From: Pseudomonas kairouanensis
GTDB taxonomy: Bacteria > Pseudomonadota > Gammaproteobacteria > Pseudomonadales > Pseudomonadaceae
DNA: 53,115 bases
Direction: 5' to 3'
Assembly (NCBI RefSeq): GCF_004682055.1
Contig: NZ_QUZU01000040.1
Location: forward strand, 1-53,115
Shown: one piece after another, positions 1-8,762 of the stretch
How positions within the stretch are numbered: the stretch's first letter is position 1
Layout of the letters: each line of letters starts with the position of its first letter
Position numbers and translations under genes: made by a program
The notes under the pieces: generated by a model
The model's database searches: none
Seen by the model: only the letters and a program-made list of their open reading frames with translations
Told to the model about the DNA's origin: nothing

Positions 1-72
1 CGAATGCGGTGTGTCAGTCAACTCATGTGCTGACTGACACACCGCATTCGCGAGCAAGCCCGCTCCCACATT
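1..72. repeat. REP-type palindrome, cut by window edge
   Basis: Bases 1-20 and 31-50 form a perfect 20-bp inverted repeat around a 10-base loop. They are followed by the right arm of a REP unit (CGAGCAAGCCCGCTCCCACA). The matching left arm would lie outside the window. The same right arm is seen at 40580-40611 and 41120-41146, so this is one member of the family with the GTGGGAGCGGGC core. It sits just downstream of the antiporter gene's stop codon and could also act as an mRNA 3' end stabiliser. Confidence 0.8.
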
Positions 73-99
73 GGGCCCTGCTGAGTTCAGTAAATCGGG

Positions 100-1185
100 T
101 TAGAGGCCCAGCAGCGACAACATGATGAAGGTCGCAAACAACACAAAATGCGTCATCCCTTCGATCGCGTTCGTCTCGCCATCATTCAAGTTGATCGCAC
201 TCACAATCAACGTGATAAACACCATCACCGTCTGCACCGGCGTCATCGCCATCTGAAACGGCTGGCCCGTGTAGAGCGCCATGGCCTCCATCACCGGCAC
301 GGTCAGGATCACCGTCGATAACGACGCACCCAACGCAATGTTCACCACCGACTGCATGCGATTGGCCAGCGCCGCACGCAACGCGGTCAAAATCTCTGGC
401 GCCGCCGAAATGGCCGCCACCACAATCGCCGTGATCACCGGCGGTGCGCCCGTGCCTTCCAGGCCCAGGTCCAAGGTCTTGGACATCACCTCGGCCAACG
501 CGCCAATCACAATCACGCCAAACACCAGGGTGCCGATGGAAAACGCCAAGTTGATAGAGGGCGCGTCTTCCGACGGCTTCTTGCCGCGTTTCTCCGGGTA
601 GCTATAGCTGAAGAAATAACTGTGAGGCCCCACCTGCATACGCAGAAACAAGGTGTAGAGCACCACCATCGCGCCAATGGTGAAGGCCGAGTAAATCTTC
701 CAGTCAGCCTCAGGGATAAATTCCGGCACCACCATCGACACCCCCATGGCGGTGAGGATCATCACGCTGTAACTACGGGCCGAATCATCGTTGTAGGACT
801 GTTCACCATGCTTGATGCCACCCATCAACGCAGCCAGGCCGAGGATGCCGTTGATATCGAGCATCACCGCCGAATAAATCGTGTCACGCACCAAAGTAGG
901 TGATGGCTCGTTGCTCATCATGATCGCCAGAATCACCACCTCCACCAACACGGCGGCCAGGGTGAGGATCATGGTGCCGTAGGGGTCACCGACTTTTTCC
1001 GCCAACTGCTCGGCGTGGTGAGCCACGCGCATCGAGGCGATCACGATAAATACAATCAGCGCCACGCCACCGAGCAGCGCCACGCCTTGCCCGCTGTTGA
1101 GCATCCAGTGTTCCAACGGGTACGCGGCGATGGCGGCAAGCAGCGCCAGCAGCATGAACTTTTCTTGCTTGAGGGATGTGAGCAT
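100..1185 (-). CDS. chaA: Ca2+/H+ (cation/proton) antiporter, ChaA type
   Basis: Predicted 361-residue inner-membrane protein of the CaCA superfamily, expected to exchange cytoplasmic Ca2+ (possibly Na+/K+) for protons. About eleven hydrophobic segments are visible. The two alpha repeats each carry the acidic signature of the family: a Glu in LVEVVILAIM near residue 82 and SAAPEILTALRAAL near residue 260. Length matches ChaA (about 360). The ATG is preceded by a purine-rich AAGGCCCGGA stretch. The gene stands alone and diverges from the deaminase gene at 1379, leaving about 190 bp for two promoters. Family assignment is firm; the exact cation is inference. Confidence 0.88.
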   Translation of the reverse strand: MLTSLKQEKFMLLALLAAIAAYPLEHWMLNSGQGVALLGGVALIVFIVIASMRVAHHAEQLAEKVGDPYGTMILTLAAVLVEVVILAIMMSNEPSPTLVRDTIYSAVMLDINGILGLAALMGGIKHGEQSYNDDSARSYSVMILTAMGVSMVVPEFIPEADWKIYSAFTIGAMVVLYTLFLRMQVGPHSYFFSYSYPEKRGKKPSEDAPSINLAFSIGTLVFGVIVIGALAEVMSKTLDLGLEGTGAPPVITAIVVAAISAAPEILTALRAALANRMQSVVNIALGASLSTVILTVPVMEAMALYTGQPFQMAMTPVQTVMVFITLIVSAINLNDGETNAIEGMTHFVLFATFIMLSLLGL

Positions 1186-1378
1186 TCCGGGCCTTTTCGT
1201 ACAACAAATCAGTCATTGATGGGGTACAGACTACGGCACGCTGCTAACGTTTCGTTACACCTTAGTTCACGCCGCCCTTGCGCGAATGCAACAAAAACGA
1301 TCCTGCTGGTCAGGTTTTGCCGATTATTTCAGCCATGGCCTGTAGAATGCCGCCATTGCACCTGATGAGAATTTAGAT

Positions 1379-2332
1379 ATGTACGATTGGCTCAACGCCC
1401 TGCCCAAGGCTGAACTGCACCTGCACCTGGAGGGTTCGCTGGAGCCTGAGCTGCTGTTCGCCCTGGCCGAGCGCAACAAGATCGCGCTGCCGTGGAACGA
1501 CGTCGAAACCCTGCGCAAGGCCTACGCCTTCAACAACCTGCAAGAGTTTCTCGACCTGTACTACAAGGGCGCCGATGTGCTGCGCACCTCCCAGGATTTC
1601 TACGACCTGACCTGGGCCTACCTGCTGCGCTGCAAAGAACAGAACGTGATCCACACCGAACCGTTCTTCGACCCGCAGACCCACACCGACCGTGGCATCC
1701 CGTTCGAAGTGGTGCTCAACGGCATTGCGGCGGCACTTAAAGATGGTGAGCAGCAGTTGGGCATCACCAGCGGCTTGATCCTCAGCTTCCTGCGCCACTT
1801 GAGCGAAGCCGAAGCCGAGAAGACCCTGGACCAGGCGCTGCCGTTTCGCGACGCGTTCGTGGCCGTGGGCCTGGACAGTTCGGAAATGGGTCACCCGCCG
1901 AGCAAGTTCCAGCGCGTGTTCGACCGTGCCCGCCACGAAGGCTTCCTTACCGTGGCCCACGCCGGCGAAGAAGGCCCGCCGGAGTACATCTGGGAAGCCA
2001 TCGACCTGCTGAAAATCCAACGTATCGACCATGGCGTGCGCGCCATCGAAGACGAGCGTTTGATGCAACGCATCATCGACGAGCAGATCCCGTTGACTGT
2101 GTGCCCACTGTCCAACACCAAGCTCTGCGTGTTCGATGATATGGCCCAGCACAACATCCTCGACATGCTGGAGCGTGGCGTGAAGGTCACGGTGAACTCG
2201 GACGACCCGGCGTACTTCGGCGGTTATGTGACCGAAAACTTCCACGCGCTGCACACCGCACTGGGCATGACCCAGGACCAGGCCAAACGCCTGGCGCAGA
2301 ACAGCCTGGATGCGCGGTTGGTAAAACCATAA
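1379..2332 (+). CDS. adenine/adenosine deaminase (zinc amidohydrolase)
   Basis: This 317-residue protein is a zinc-dependent purine deaminase that releases ammonia from adenine or adenosine in purine salvage. It has the amidohydrolase metal ligands: HLH at residues 14-16, a HAGEEGPPEY block with the third His and the catalytic Glu, and TVNSDDPAYFGG with the metal-binding Asp pair near residue 275. It is shorter than classical adenosine deaminase (about 330-350). It also looks like the P. aeruginosa PA0148 group, which was shown experimentally to act on adenine rather than adenosine. I therefore favour adenine deaminase, although automatic pipelines call it add. The ATG at 1379 lies at the N-terminal DWLNALPKAELH block expected at the start of the family. 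Single-gene unit, followed by a REP pair. Confidence 0.88.
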   Translation: MYDWLNALPKAELHLHLEGSLEPELLFALAERNKIALPWNDVETLRKAYAFNNLQEFLDLYYKGADVLRTSQDFYDLTWAYLLRCKEQNVIHTEPFFDPQTHTDRGIPFEVVLNGIAAALKDGEQQLGITSGLILSFLRHLSEAEAEKTLDQALPFRDAFVAVGLDSSEMGHPPSKFQRVFDRARHEGFLTVAHAGEEGPPEYIWEAIDLLKIQRIDHGVRAIEDERLMQRIIDEQIPLTVCPLSNTKLCVFDDMAQHNILDMLERGVKVTVNSDDPAYFGGYVTENFHALHTALGMTQDQAKRLAQNSLDARLVKP

Positions 2333-2360
2333 GCCGCTGTCACTGGATGAGTGCAGGCTA

Positions 2361-2454
2361 AATGTGGGAGGGGGCTTGCTCCCGATGGCGGCGGGTCAGT
2401 CAGCTTATCGGTAGCTGGCCCAGTGCCGTCGGGAGCAAGCCCCCTCCCACATTG
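2361..2454. repeat. REP doublet (GTGGGAGGGGGC family)
   Basis: Two REP units in inverted orientation: the left arm ATGTGGGAGGGGGCTTGCTC and its complement at the right end, each with its own small hairpin, separated by a less conserved centre. This is the head-to-head arrangement called a REPIN in P. fluorescens. It fills the gap between two convergent genes (deaminase and MFS carrier), where a bidirectional transcript end is expected. Confidence 0.9.
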
Positions 2455-2469
2455 GATCTACATTGCCGA

Positions 2470-3840
2470 TTAAATTTCGACCAACTCTTCCAGGGTCTTG
2501 CCCTTCGTCTCCACCCCAAACACCCACACCACCAAGGCCGCCACTGCAAAACACAGCGCGCCGAGGGCAAACACCCCACCCTGCCCGGTCATCGGAAACA
2601 CAAGCCCCGTCACCAACGGCCCAAGCAATGAGCCGACCCGGCCGATCGCGGAAGCAAAACCGGACCCCGTCGCCCGCGCCGACGTGGGGTACAACTCAGG
2701 CGTGTAGGTATAAAGCACCGCCCACATGCCAAACAAAAAGAACTGCATCAACAACCCCGACGTGATCAGCAACCCCACGTTGCCGCCAAACACCGCGCTT
2801 TGCCCATACAGAAATGCCATCACCCCGCCGCCCAGCAGCGTTACCACGCACACCGGTTTACGCCCCCAACGCTCCACCAACCAGGCGGCCATCAGGAAAC
2901 CGGGAATACCGCCCAGCGAAATGATCACCGTGTAGTACACCGATTGCGTCACGGCGAACCCCGACTGCTGCAACAGCGCGCTCAACCACGAGGTCAGCCC
3001 GTAAAAGCCGAGCAAGGCAAAAAACCACACACTCCAGATCATCATCGTGCGCTGGCGATACTGCGGCGACCACAGTTGCTGGAATGCCGAGAAGAATGTC
3101 CCCGGCGAGCTCTCTACCCGAGGGAGGCGGATCGGTTCCGGCAGGTCGGCACGGCCCAGCGAATCGCGGACTTTCTGCTCGATGCCCTGCAGCACTTTGT
3201 CTGCCGCCGCATGCCGCCCGGCCTGCTCCAGCCAGCGCGGTGACTCCGGGATGAAAAACCGGATCGCCAGTACGAACACCGCCGGCACAGCCAAGACCAG
3301 GAAGATGTCGCGCCAGCCAATCACCGGCAACAGGAAGTACGACAGCACGCCCGCCGCCACAAAGCCCAACGGCCAGAAACCATCCATCAAGGCGATGTAA
3401 CGCCCGCGCCCCTTGGCCGGGATCAATTCCGAAAGCATCGACTGTGCAATCGGAAACTCCATGCCCATGCCGATCCCCAGCAGGATGCGAAACAGCGTCA
3501 AGGTCTCCACCGTTTGCGCGGTGGAACACAGGTAACTGGCGATACCCCACAGCACAATGCTCCACTGGAACACCGGCTTGCGGCCGAAGCGATCGGCGAG
3601 CATCCCGGACAGGGACGCGCCCACCACCATGCCAAAAAAACTCGAACTGGCCAGTAACCCGGCCTGGGCCGTACTCAAACCGAACTCGGTTTTGATCGAG
3701 CCCAGCAGGAAGGTCATCATCGCCAGGTCCATGGAGTCGAAGAAAAACGCCAAGGCAATGATGATAAAAATCACACGGTGATACCCACTGATGGGTAACC
3801 GTTCCAAGCGTTCCGCTGCGCTAAAGCCTTGCATACCCAT
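2470..3840 (-). CDS. MFS transporter, sugar/aromatic-acid:H+ symporter type
   Basis: A 12-helix major facilitator of about 456 residues. The inter-helix motif LADRFGRKP after helix 2 and the matching LVERWGRKP after helix 8 are both present. PESPRWL after helix 6 is the signature shared by sugar and aromatic-acid carriers. The substrate cannot be read from sequence. An in-frame extension reaches 3885, but the ATG at 3840 (or the one two codons later) is better: the extension is hydrophilic and unlike the family, and a G-run lies just upstream of 3840. The neighbouring ArsR-type gene on the same strand, 105 bp upstream, may regulate it. Confidence 0.85.
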   Translation of the reverse strand: MGMQGFSAAERLERLPISGYHRVIFIIIALAFFFDSMDLAMMTFLLGSIKTEFGLSTAQAGLLASSSFFGMVVGASLSGMLADRFGRKPVFQWSIVLWGIASYLCSTAQTVETLTLFRILLGIGMGMEFPIAQSMLSELIPAKGRGRYIALMDGFWPLGFVAAGVLSYFLLPVIGWRDIFLVLAVPAVFVLAIRFFIPESPRWLEQAGRHAAADKVLQGIEQKVRDSLGRADLPEPIRLPRVESSPGTFFSAFQQLWSPQYRQRTMMIWSVWFFALLGFYGLTSWLSALLQQSGFAVTQSVYYTVIISLGGIPGFLMAAWLVERWGRKPVCVVTLLGGGVMAFLYGQSAVFGGNVGLLITSGLLMQFFLFGMWAVLYTYTPELYPTSARATGSGFASAIGRVGSLLGPLVTGLVFPMTGQGGVFALGALCFAVAALVVWVFGVETKGKTLEELVEI

Positions 3841-3945
3841 GCCGCACCCCCCGTGTGAAGAATCCCCTGGGCGAGTGTGCGGCATCGTTTTGCTGGGCTA
3901 TTGCTGGATGCGACCTGATTGAAACTCTGAACGACGCCAGCGCCG

Positions 3946-4641
3946 TCAGGACGGTTCGGACGCGGCCAATCGCGAGATTTCCACCTGGCCGATGTCGTGG
4001 ACCACCAACGCCCGGGAGTCGCTGACCATACTGATCCAGTTCGACTGCAAAAAAAGTTGCAGCAACCCCGCGCCCAAAGCGCCGCCCAGGTGCGGGTACT
4101 GCTGGCTCCAATCGAAACAATCACACACCAGCGGTGTCGCCAATGCCTGGGTAAAAATTCCCACGCCGGCCAACTGCTGCGCGCCCTTGGCCGTAACCTC
4201 AGTGCGGTGTTCGTGGCGTTCAATCCACCCGCTTGCCAGCATCCGCTCGTACAATCGCGCAGCCAATTCGCCGCCAAGATGCCCATGGCACAAACGCGCG
4301 CGGCGCAATGACGGCGGTGCGGCCAGGGGCGACAGTACAACATTGGGCGCACGGCGCACGGCGCTGGCCACTGTGGTGCTGGCCAAGGCATCGATGGCGG
4401 CGCTGACGTCGGGCGCCGCGACGCGAAACAACCGTTGGCCGCGTCGGCCTTCGGTGCGCAACAAGCCACTGCAGGTCAACCGGGCCAGATGGGCATTGGC
4501 CGATGCCGACGAGAGCCCGGCGAGCCTGGCCAGGTCCTGCGACGACTTGGCCGAGCCATCCATCAAGGCCCAGAGCATAGCGGTGCGCTTGGGATCGGCC
4601 AACAAGCTGGCGATCTGACTGATGCACGGTGCTTCTTCCAT
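3946..4641 (-). CDS. ArsR-type winged-helix transcriptional regulator
   Basis: Predicted 231-residue DNA-binding protein. Residues 1-75 form a winged helix of ArsR type, with the recognition segment GLSSASANAHLARLTCSGLL near residue 42 and a wing RTEGRRGQRLFRV. The remaining 150 residues form a longer C-terminal domain than in small metal sensors; it holds a few Cys/His (CHGHLGG, CDCFDW) but no standard metal-site motif, so the signal may be organic. The start ATG has GGGAGTG about 5 bases upstream. It reads in the same direction as the MFS carrier that follows, so regulation of that carrier is a reasonable inference, as is autoregulation. Confidence 0.82.
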   Translation of the reverse strand: MEEAPCISQIASLLADPKRTAMLWALMDGSAKSSQDLARLAGLSSASANAHLARLTCSGLLRTEGRRGQRLFRVAAPDVSAAIDALASTTVASAVRRAPNVVLSPLAAPPSLRRARLCHGHLGGELAARLYERMLASGWIERHEHRTEVTAKGAQQLAGVGIFTQALATPLVCDCFDWSQQYPHLGGALGAGLLQLFLQSNWISMVSDSRALVVHDIGQVEISRLAASEPS

Positions 4642-4778
4642 CTATTCACTCCCTGTTAGATCACTTGTCTGCTGTGGTTGGCGACAAAGTATAGGAGCGC
4701 CAAGCGCGGGTTCCGCGCGGTCCTACAGCGCAGAGAGGGACAGCCATTGAGTGAAACGTCTGGTTGTAAGGGCGGCGA

Positions 4779-5705
4779 TTAGCCAGCGTTCACGCGCTCC
4801 GGCAACTGTGCGGTCAACATCGCACAGCGGGACACGAGCATTTCCCGCAGCAGATTGATGGGTTTACTCAGTTGGGCGCGATGGGCACACAGCAGGTTGA
4901 GCGGCGTACGCTCGCCGCGCAGCTCCGGCAGGATCAGTTGCAAGCGGCCGGCCAGCACGTCGGTGCTCACATCCAGCCAGGACTTGTAGGCAATGCCCAC
5001 GCCCGCCACCGCCCAACGGCGCACCACATCGGCGTCATCGCTGAAACGGTCGCCGCTGACCGTGAGGCTGACGTCGCGCTTGCCGTCGTGAAAACCCCAG
5101 TGGTCGTGGACGCGGCTGCCGAGCATGTACAGCAGGCAATTGTGCTGAGCCAGTTGTTCCAAGTGGCGCGGCTCGCCGTGGCGCGCAAGGTAGCTGGGCG
5201 CGGCGCACAGCACGCGCACGTTTTGCGGCGCGACCGGCAGCGCAATCAGGCTGGAGTCCTCGGGTTCGCCGTAGCGCAGGGCGATGTCCACCGGCTGGCG
5301 AAACAGGTCGGCAATACGGTCACCCAGCAGCAGGCGCACCGAGAGCTGCGGGTATTCACGCTGAAACTCGTCCAACCAGGGCAGCAGTTGGTTGCGGCCA
5401 AAGTCCGATGGGGCCGACAGTTGCAGCACGCCGCTGACGTGATCCTGGCCACTGGCCAATAGGCGACGGCCTTCATCCAACGAACTCAACGCGGCGCGGG
5501 CGTATTCCAGAAACCCCTCCCCTTCGGCGGTCAGGCGCAGGCTGCGGGTGGACCGCGCCAGCAAGCGCGTACCCAGTTGCTGCTCGATGCGCTTCAACGC
5601 CGCGCTGGCCACGGCGGGCGACAAGTCCATCACCCGCGCCGCCGCCGACAGGCTGCCCAGGTCGGCGGCGCGTACAAACAACTGCAAATCATCAAAACGC
5701 AGCAT
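4779..5705 (-). CDS. LysR-family transcriptional regulator
   Basis: A 308-residue LysR regulator. The N-terminal helix-turn-helix (residues about 1-60) reads DLQLFVRAADLGSLSAAARVM followed by SPAVASAALKRIEQQLGTRLLARSTRSLRLT, the standard pattern. Residues about 90-300 are the periplasmic-binding-like effector domain. It is transcribed away from the ABM monooxygenase and quinone reductase genes, with a 118-bp shared intergenic region. In this arrangement LysR proteins usually activate the divergent genes and repress themselves. The effector is unknown; a quinone or electrophile would fit the neighbours but is inference. Confidence 0.9.
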   Translation of the reverse strand: MLRFDDLQLFVRAADLGSLSAAARVMDLSPAVASAALKRIEQQLGTRLLARSTRSLRLTAEGEGFLEYARAALSSLDEGRRLLASGQDHVSGVLQLSAPSDFGRNQLLPWLDEFQREYPQLSVRLLLGDRIADLFRQPVDIALRYGEPEDSSLIALPVAPQNVRVLCAAPSYLARHGEPRHLEQLAQHNCLLYMLGSRVHDHWGFHDGKRDVSLTVSGDRFSDDADVVRRWAVAGVGIAYKSWLDVSTDVLAGRLQLILPELRGERTPLNLLCAHRAQLSKPINLLREMLVSRCAMLTAQLPERVNAG

Positions 5706-5823
5706 GCATAGGGGCTCATTATCAATATTTGGTTGAAACAGCCCTCTGTTTTAGCCGCTTTTATCTTCACGGGAAATAGCCAATCATCTGCCCATCCCGT
5801 TCATCACGTGTCTGGAGTTGAAT

Positions 5824-6117
5824 ATGTCCACAGCTTTTAACGTCATCGCCACGCTGATCGCCAAACCCGGCCAACAGGCCACCCTGGAAACCCTGCTGCG
5901 CGGCCTGCTGGAACCCACCCGCCTCGAACCGGGTTGCGAGCAGTACGACCTGCACCAGGACCTGCAACACCCCGAGACCTTCTACATGCTCGAACGCTGG
6001 AGCGACGACGACGCCCTGGCCGACCACGACCAGAGCGCGCATATCCAGAGCTTTCGCGCCAAGGCCGCCGATGTGATCGAACACTTCGAACTCAAGCGCC
6101 TGAAATTTCTTGCCTGA
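5824..6117 (+). CDS. putative quinol monooxygenase (ABM domain)
   Basis: A 97-residue single-domain protein of the antibiotic-biosynthesis-monooxygenase fold (YgiN-like). The pattern FNVIATLIAKPGQ, EPGCEQYDLHQD, FYMLERWSDDDAL and HIQSF is characteristic: a dimeric ferredoxin-like fold acting without cofactor on quinols or electrophilic carbonyls. The ATG at 5824 was chosen over a TTG two codons upstream because TGGAG sits 6 bases before it. The next gene begins 25 bases after its stop, so the two are likely one operon, activated by the divergent LysR protein. Confidence 0.85.
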   Translation: MSTAFNVIATLIAKPGQQATLETLLRGLLEPTRLEPGCEQYDLHQDLQHPETFYMLERWSDDDALADHDQSAHIQSFRAKAADVIEHFELKRLKFLA

Positions 6118-6142
6118 TCACCGCCCTTTTTCCGGAGCCACC

Positions 6143-7156
6143 ATGAAAGCCATTGCCTACTACACCTCCCTGCCGATCTCTGACCCAGAGGCCCTGCAAG
6201 ACATCGAACTGCCCGCGCCGGTCGCCGGCCCACGCGACCTGCTGGTGGAAGTCAAAGCCATTTCGGTCAACCCTGTAGACACCAAGGTGCGCCAGAACGT
6301 CGCCCCGGAAAACGGCGCCGCCAAGGTGCTGGGCTGGGACGTTGCTGGTGTGGTCAAGGCGGTCGGCAGTGAAGTGAGCCTGTTCAAGGCCGGTGACAAA
6401 GTGTTCTACGCCGGCTCCCTGGTACGCCCAGGTGGCAACAGCGAACTGCACACCGTGGATGAGCGCATCGTCGGCCATATGCCCAAAAGCCTGGGCTTTG
6501 CCGAAGCCGCTGCACTGCCGCTGACCGCCATCACGGCGTGGGAGTTGCTGTTCGAACGCCTGCAAGTGCGTGAAGGTAAACAGGATGAAGGCCAAAGCCT
6601 GCTGATCGTCGGCGCCGCTGGTGGCGTGGGTTCGATCCTGACCCAACTGGCCCGCCAGCTCACCGCATTGAAAGTGATCGGCACTGCGTCGCGTCCGGAA
6701 ACTCAGGAATGGGCCAAGGCCTTGGGCGCCGATCTGGTGATCGACCACAGTCAGCCACTGAGTGAAGCGCTGAAAACGGCGGGTCACCCACAGGTCACCC
6801 ACGTCGCCAGCCTGACCCAGACCGATCATCACCTGGACCAATTGGTGGAAGCCCTGCAACCCCAAGGCAAACTGGCGCTGATCGACGACCCCAAGGCGCT
6901 GGACGTGAGCAAGCTCAAGCGCAAGAGCCTGTCGCTGCATTGGGAGTTCATGTACACCCGTTCGATGTTCGAGACGCCGGACATGATCGAGCAGCACAAC
7001 CTGCTCAATCGCGTGGCCGAACTGATCGATGCCGGCATCCTTAAAACCACGGTGGGCGAGCACTTCGGTGTGATCAATGCGGCCAACCTGCGCCGTGCCC
7101 ATGCGCTGCTGGAAAGCGGTAAGGCCAAGGGCAAGATCGTGCTGGAAGGGTTCTGA
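6143..7156 (+). CDS. zinc-free quinone oxidoreductase / alcohol dehydrogenase-like protein
   Basis: A 337-residue medium-chain reductase of the MDR superfamily. It has the GroES-like N-terminal half (ISVNPVDTKVR, GWDVAGVV) and an NADPH-binding Rossmann half with IVGAAGGVGSILTQLA near residue 155. No catalytic-zinc Cys or structural four-Cys loop is present, so it belongs with zeta-crystallin/quinone reductases rather than true alcohol dehydrogenases. The likely reaction is NADPH-dependent one- or two-electron reduction of quinones or enones. Start at 6143 has GGAG 6 bases upstream; an upstream in-frame extension to 6110 overlaps the preceding gene and is unlikely. Co-operonic with the ABM protein, suggesting a small quinone/electrophile detoxification unit. 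Confidence 0.85.
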   Translation: MKAIAYYTSLPISDPEALQDIELPAPVAGPRDLLVEVKAISVNPVDTKVRQNVAPENGAAKVLGWDVAGVVKAVGSEVSLFKAGDKVFYAGSLVRPGGNSELHTVDERIVGHMPKSLGFAEAAALPLTAITAWELLFERLQVREGKQDEGQSLLIVGAAGGVGSILTQLARQLTALKVIGTASRPETQEWAKALGADLVIDHSQPLSEALKTAGHPQVTHVASLTQTDHHLDQLVEALQPQGKLALIDDPKALDVSKLKRKSLSLHWEFMYTRSMFETPDMIEQHNLLNRVAELIDAGILKTTVGEHFGVINAANLRRAHALLESGKAKGKIVLEGF

Positions 7157-7169
7157 AAAACGCGAATGT

Positions 7170-7205
7170 GTGACGTCCGTTATTCACCTGGGTGATGGAC
7201 GTCAC
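7170..7205. promoter_or_regulatory. 36-bp nested palindrome (operator or hairpin)
   Basis: GTGACGTCC at 7170-7178 pairs with GGACGTCAC at 7197-7205, and inside it TCACC pairs with GGTGA around a 2-base centre. The element lies 13 bp after the reductase stop and about 100 bp before the small gene at 7302. No T-run follows, so it is not a classic terminator. A dimer- or tetramer-binding operator for the 7302 gene is possible. It is unlike the REP families elsewhere in the window. Confidence 0.5.
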
Positions 7206-7301
7206 CATTAGTCCGAAGGTTGATCTTTGTCATATTTGTGGGCGTATACGGGTTTATATTGGCCGCCTTTGCCGCGTTTCTTTTACGTAAGGAGGTCAGC
7301 A

Positions 7302-7475
7302 ATGAAGATCCTGATAAAAGCGTTAGCAAAATCCCAGTGGGAAGTTCGGCTCGATAAAAAGGCCATCACTTTTCACACCGAGGCCGAGGCACGCGCCTTT
7401 GTCGACACCCTGCAAGCCCGTATTCAAGCCCCTCACCGCTTTCCTGTCAGCCAGCCGCACTCCGCCGCTGGCTGA
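7302..7475 (+). CDS. small conserved-looking hypothetical protein
   Basis: A 57-residue protein, start chosen at the ATG at 7302 because a near-perfect ribosome site (TAAGGAGGT) lies 5-11 bases before it. The longer frame from 7227 has no such site. The N-terminal part (MKILIKALAKSQWEVRLDK) and EAEARAFVDTLQARI predict a beta-hairpin followed by an amphipathic helix; the tail is Pro/His-rich. No catalytic motif is visible and I do not recognise a function. It ends 8 bp from the convergent Bcr/CflA gene. The strong ribosome site suggests abundant translation. Confidence 0.7.
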   Translation: MKILIKALAKSQWEVRLDKKAITFHTEAEARAFVDTLQARIQAPHRFPVSQPHSAAG

Positions 7476-7483
7476 TCGGCTGC

Positions 7484-8677
7484 CTAGGCCTGCGCCTGCG
7501 CGGCCCGTGCCCGTTGCAGGCGCTGGGTCGACATCGCAATCGTCACCGCCAGTACACCGCACAGGCTGATGACCATGGCCATCGGCAGCGCGGTGCCATC
7601 GTGCAACACCCCCACCAACGAAGCCGCGCCCGCGGCCACGCCGAATTGAATGCAACCCAGCAACGCTGAAGCGCTACCGGCCCGCGCACCCTGCCCGCTC
7701 ATGGCGCACGCCGAGGTATTGGGCAGGATGCAGCCCAGGCTGGCGATGCAGATAAACAGCGGCACCAGCAATGGCCACAATGCCTTGGTGTGCAACGCCG
7801 CTATGCCGAGCAACGTCACGGCCGCCAGCAGATAGACCCACACACTGCGCGACAACAAAAACGCCGGACCGCGCTTGGACAGCAACCGCGCATTGACCTG
7901 CGCCACCAGGATGAAGCCCGCCGCATTGGAGCCGAACAACCAACCGTAATGCTCGGCGGGCACGCCATACAGCTGGATAAACACGAACGGTGAACCGGCG
8001 ATGTAGGCAAACATCCCCGCAATCGAAATGCCACCGGTGAGGGCATAACCGAGGTAGACCCGGTCCGACAACAGCGCACCGTAGCGACGCAACGAGCCAG
8101 ACAACGGCTGGCGCGGCTGATGGGCCGGGAAGGTTTCCGGCAGGCCGACCGCTACAGCGATGGCCGCCATCACGCTGAACACCGTCAGCGCGAGGAAGAT
8201 CGATTGCCACCCCCACAGCCCGACCATGACCCCACCGGCCAACGGTGCCAGGATCGGCGCCAGGCCAGTCACCAGCATCAGTTGGGAAAACACTTTGGCG
8301 GAGCCGACGGCATCACATTTGTCGCTGACGACGGCACGGGAAATCACCATGCCCGCGCAACCGCCCAGGGCCTGTACGAAGCGCGCACCGGTCAGCCACT
8401 CCAGGGACGGTGCATAGGCGCAGGCAAACGAAGCCAGGGTAAACAAGGTGACACCGCTGAGCAGCGGCACGCGCCGGCCAAAGCGGTCCGCCAGCGGGCC
8501 GTAGATCAGTTGGCCGATGGCAAGGCCGGCGAAGTACACCGCCAGGGTCCGTTGGATATGTTTTTCATCCGTCGCAAACGCGACAGCCATGGCGGGGAAG
8601 CCCGGCAGGTAAAAATCGATCGCCAACGGCGCAAAGGCGCTCAAGGCACCCAGAATCAGAATAATGCGAAGGTTCAT
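7484..8677 (-). CDS. Bcr/CflA-family multidrug efflux MFS transporter
   Basis: A 397-residue drug:H+ antiporter with 12 predicted helices. The start (ILGALSAFAPLAIDFYLPGFPAM) with Asp in helix 1, LADRFGRRVPLLSG after helix 2, and RFVQALGGCAGMVISRAVV in helices 4-5 are all hallmarks of the Bcr/CflA group (bicyclomycin, chloramphenicol or sulfonamide export in known members). Substrate here is unknown. The coding sequence is convergent with the 57-residue gene. No regulator is adjacent. Confidence 0.9.
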   Translation of the reverse strand: MNLRIILILGALSAFAPLAIDFYLPGFPAMAVAFATDEKHIQRTLAVYFAGLAIGQLIYGPLADRFGRRVPLLSGVTLFTLASFACAYAPSLEWLTGARFVQALGGCAGMVISRAVVSDKCDAVGSAKVFSQLMLVTGLAPILAPLAGGVMVGLWGWQSIFLALTVFSVMAAIAVAVGLPETFPAHQPRQPLSGSLRRYGALLSDRVYLGYALTGGISIAGMFAYIAGSPFVFIQLYGVPAEHYGWLFGSNAAGFILVAQVNARLLSKRGPAFLLSRSVWVYLLAAVTLLGIAALHTKALWPLLVPLFICIASLGCILPNTSACAMSGQGARAGSASALLGCIQFGVAAGAASLVGVLHDGTALPMAMVISLCGVLAVTIAMSTQRLQRARAAQAQA

Positions 8678-8762
8678 CAGGCACCCAAGTAGGACAGCAG
8701 CCCGACAGTCTAGCCGTGCTTGGGCGCCTTGAACATTAAGTTAGCTCGCTAACTATTAAAAA

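Noticed and set aside
3841..3885. Upstream start of the MFS transporter
   Set aside because: The extra 15 residues are polar (SSHGG...), lack a ribosome site and do not fit the family's N-terminus.
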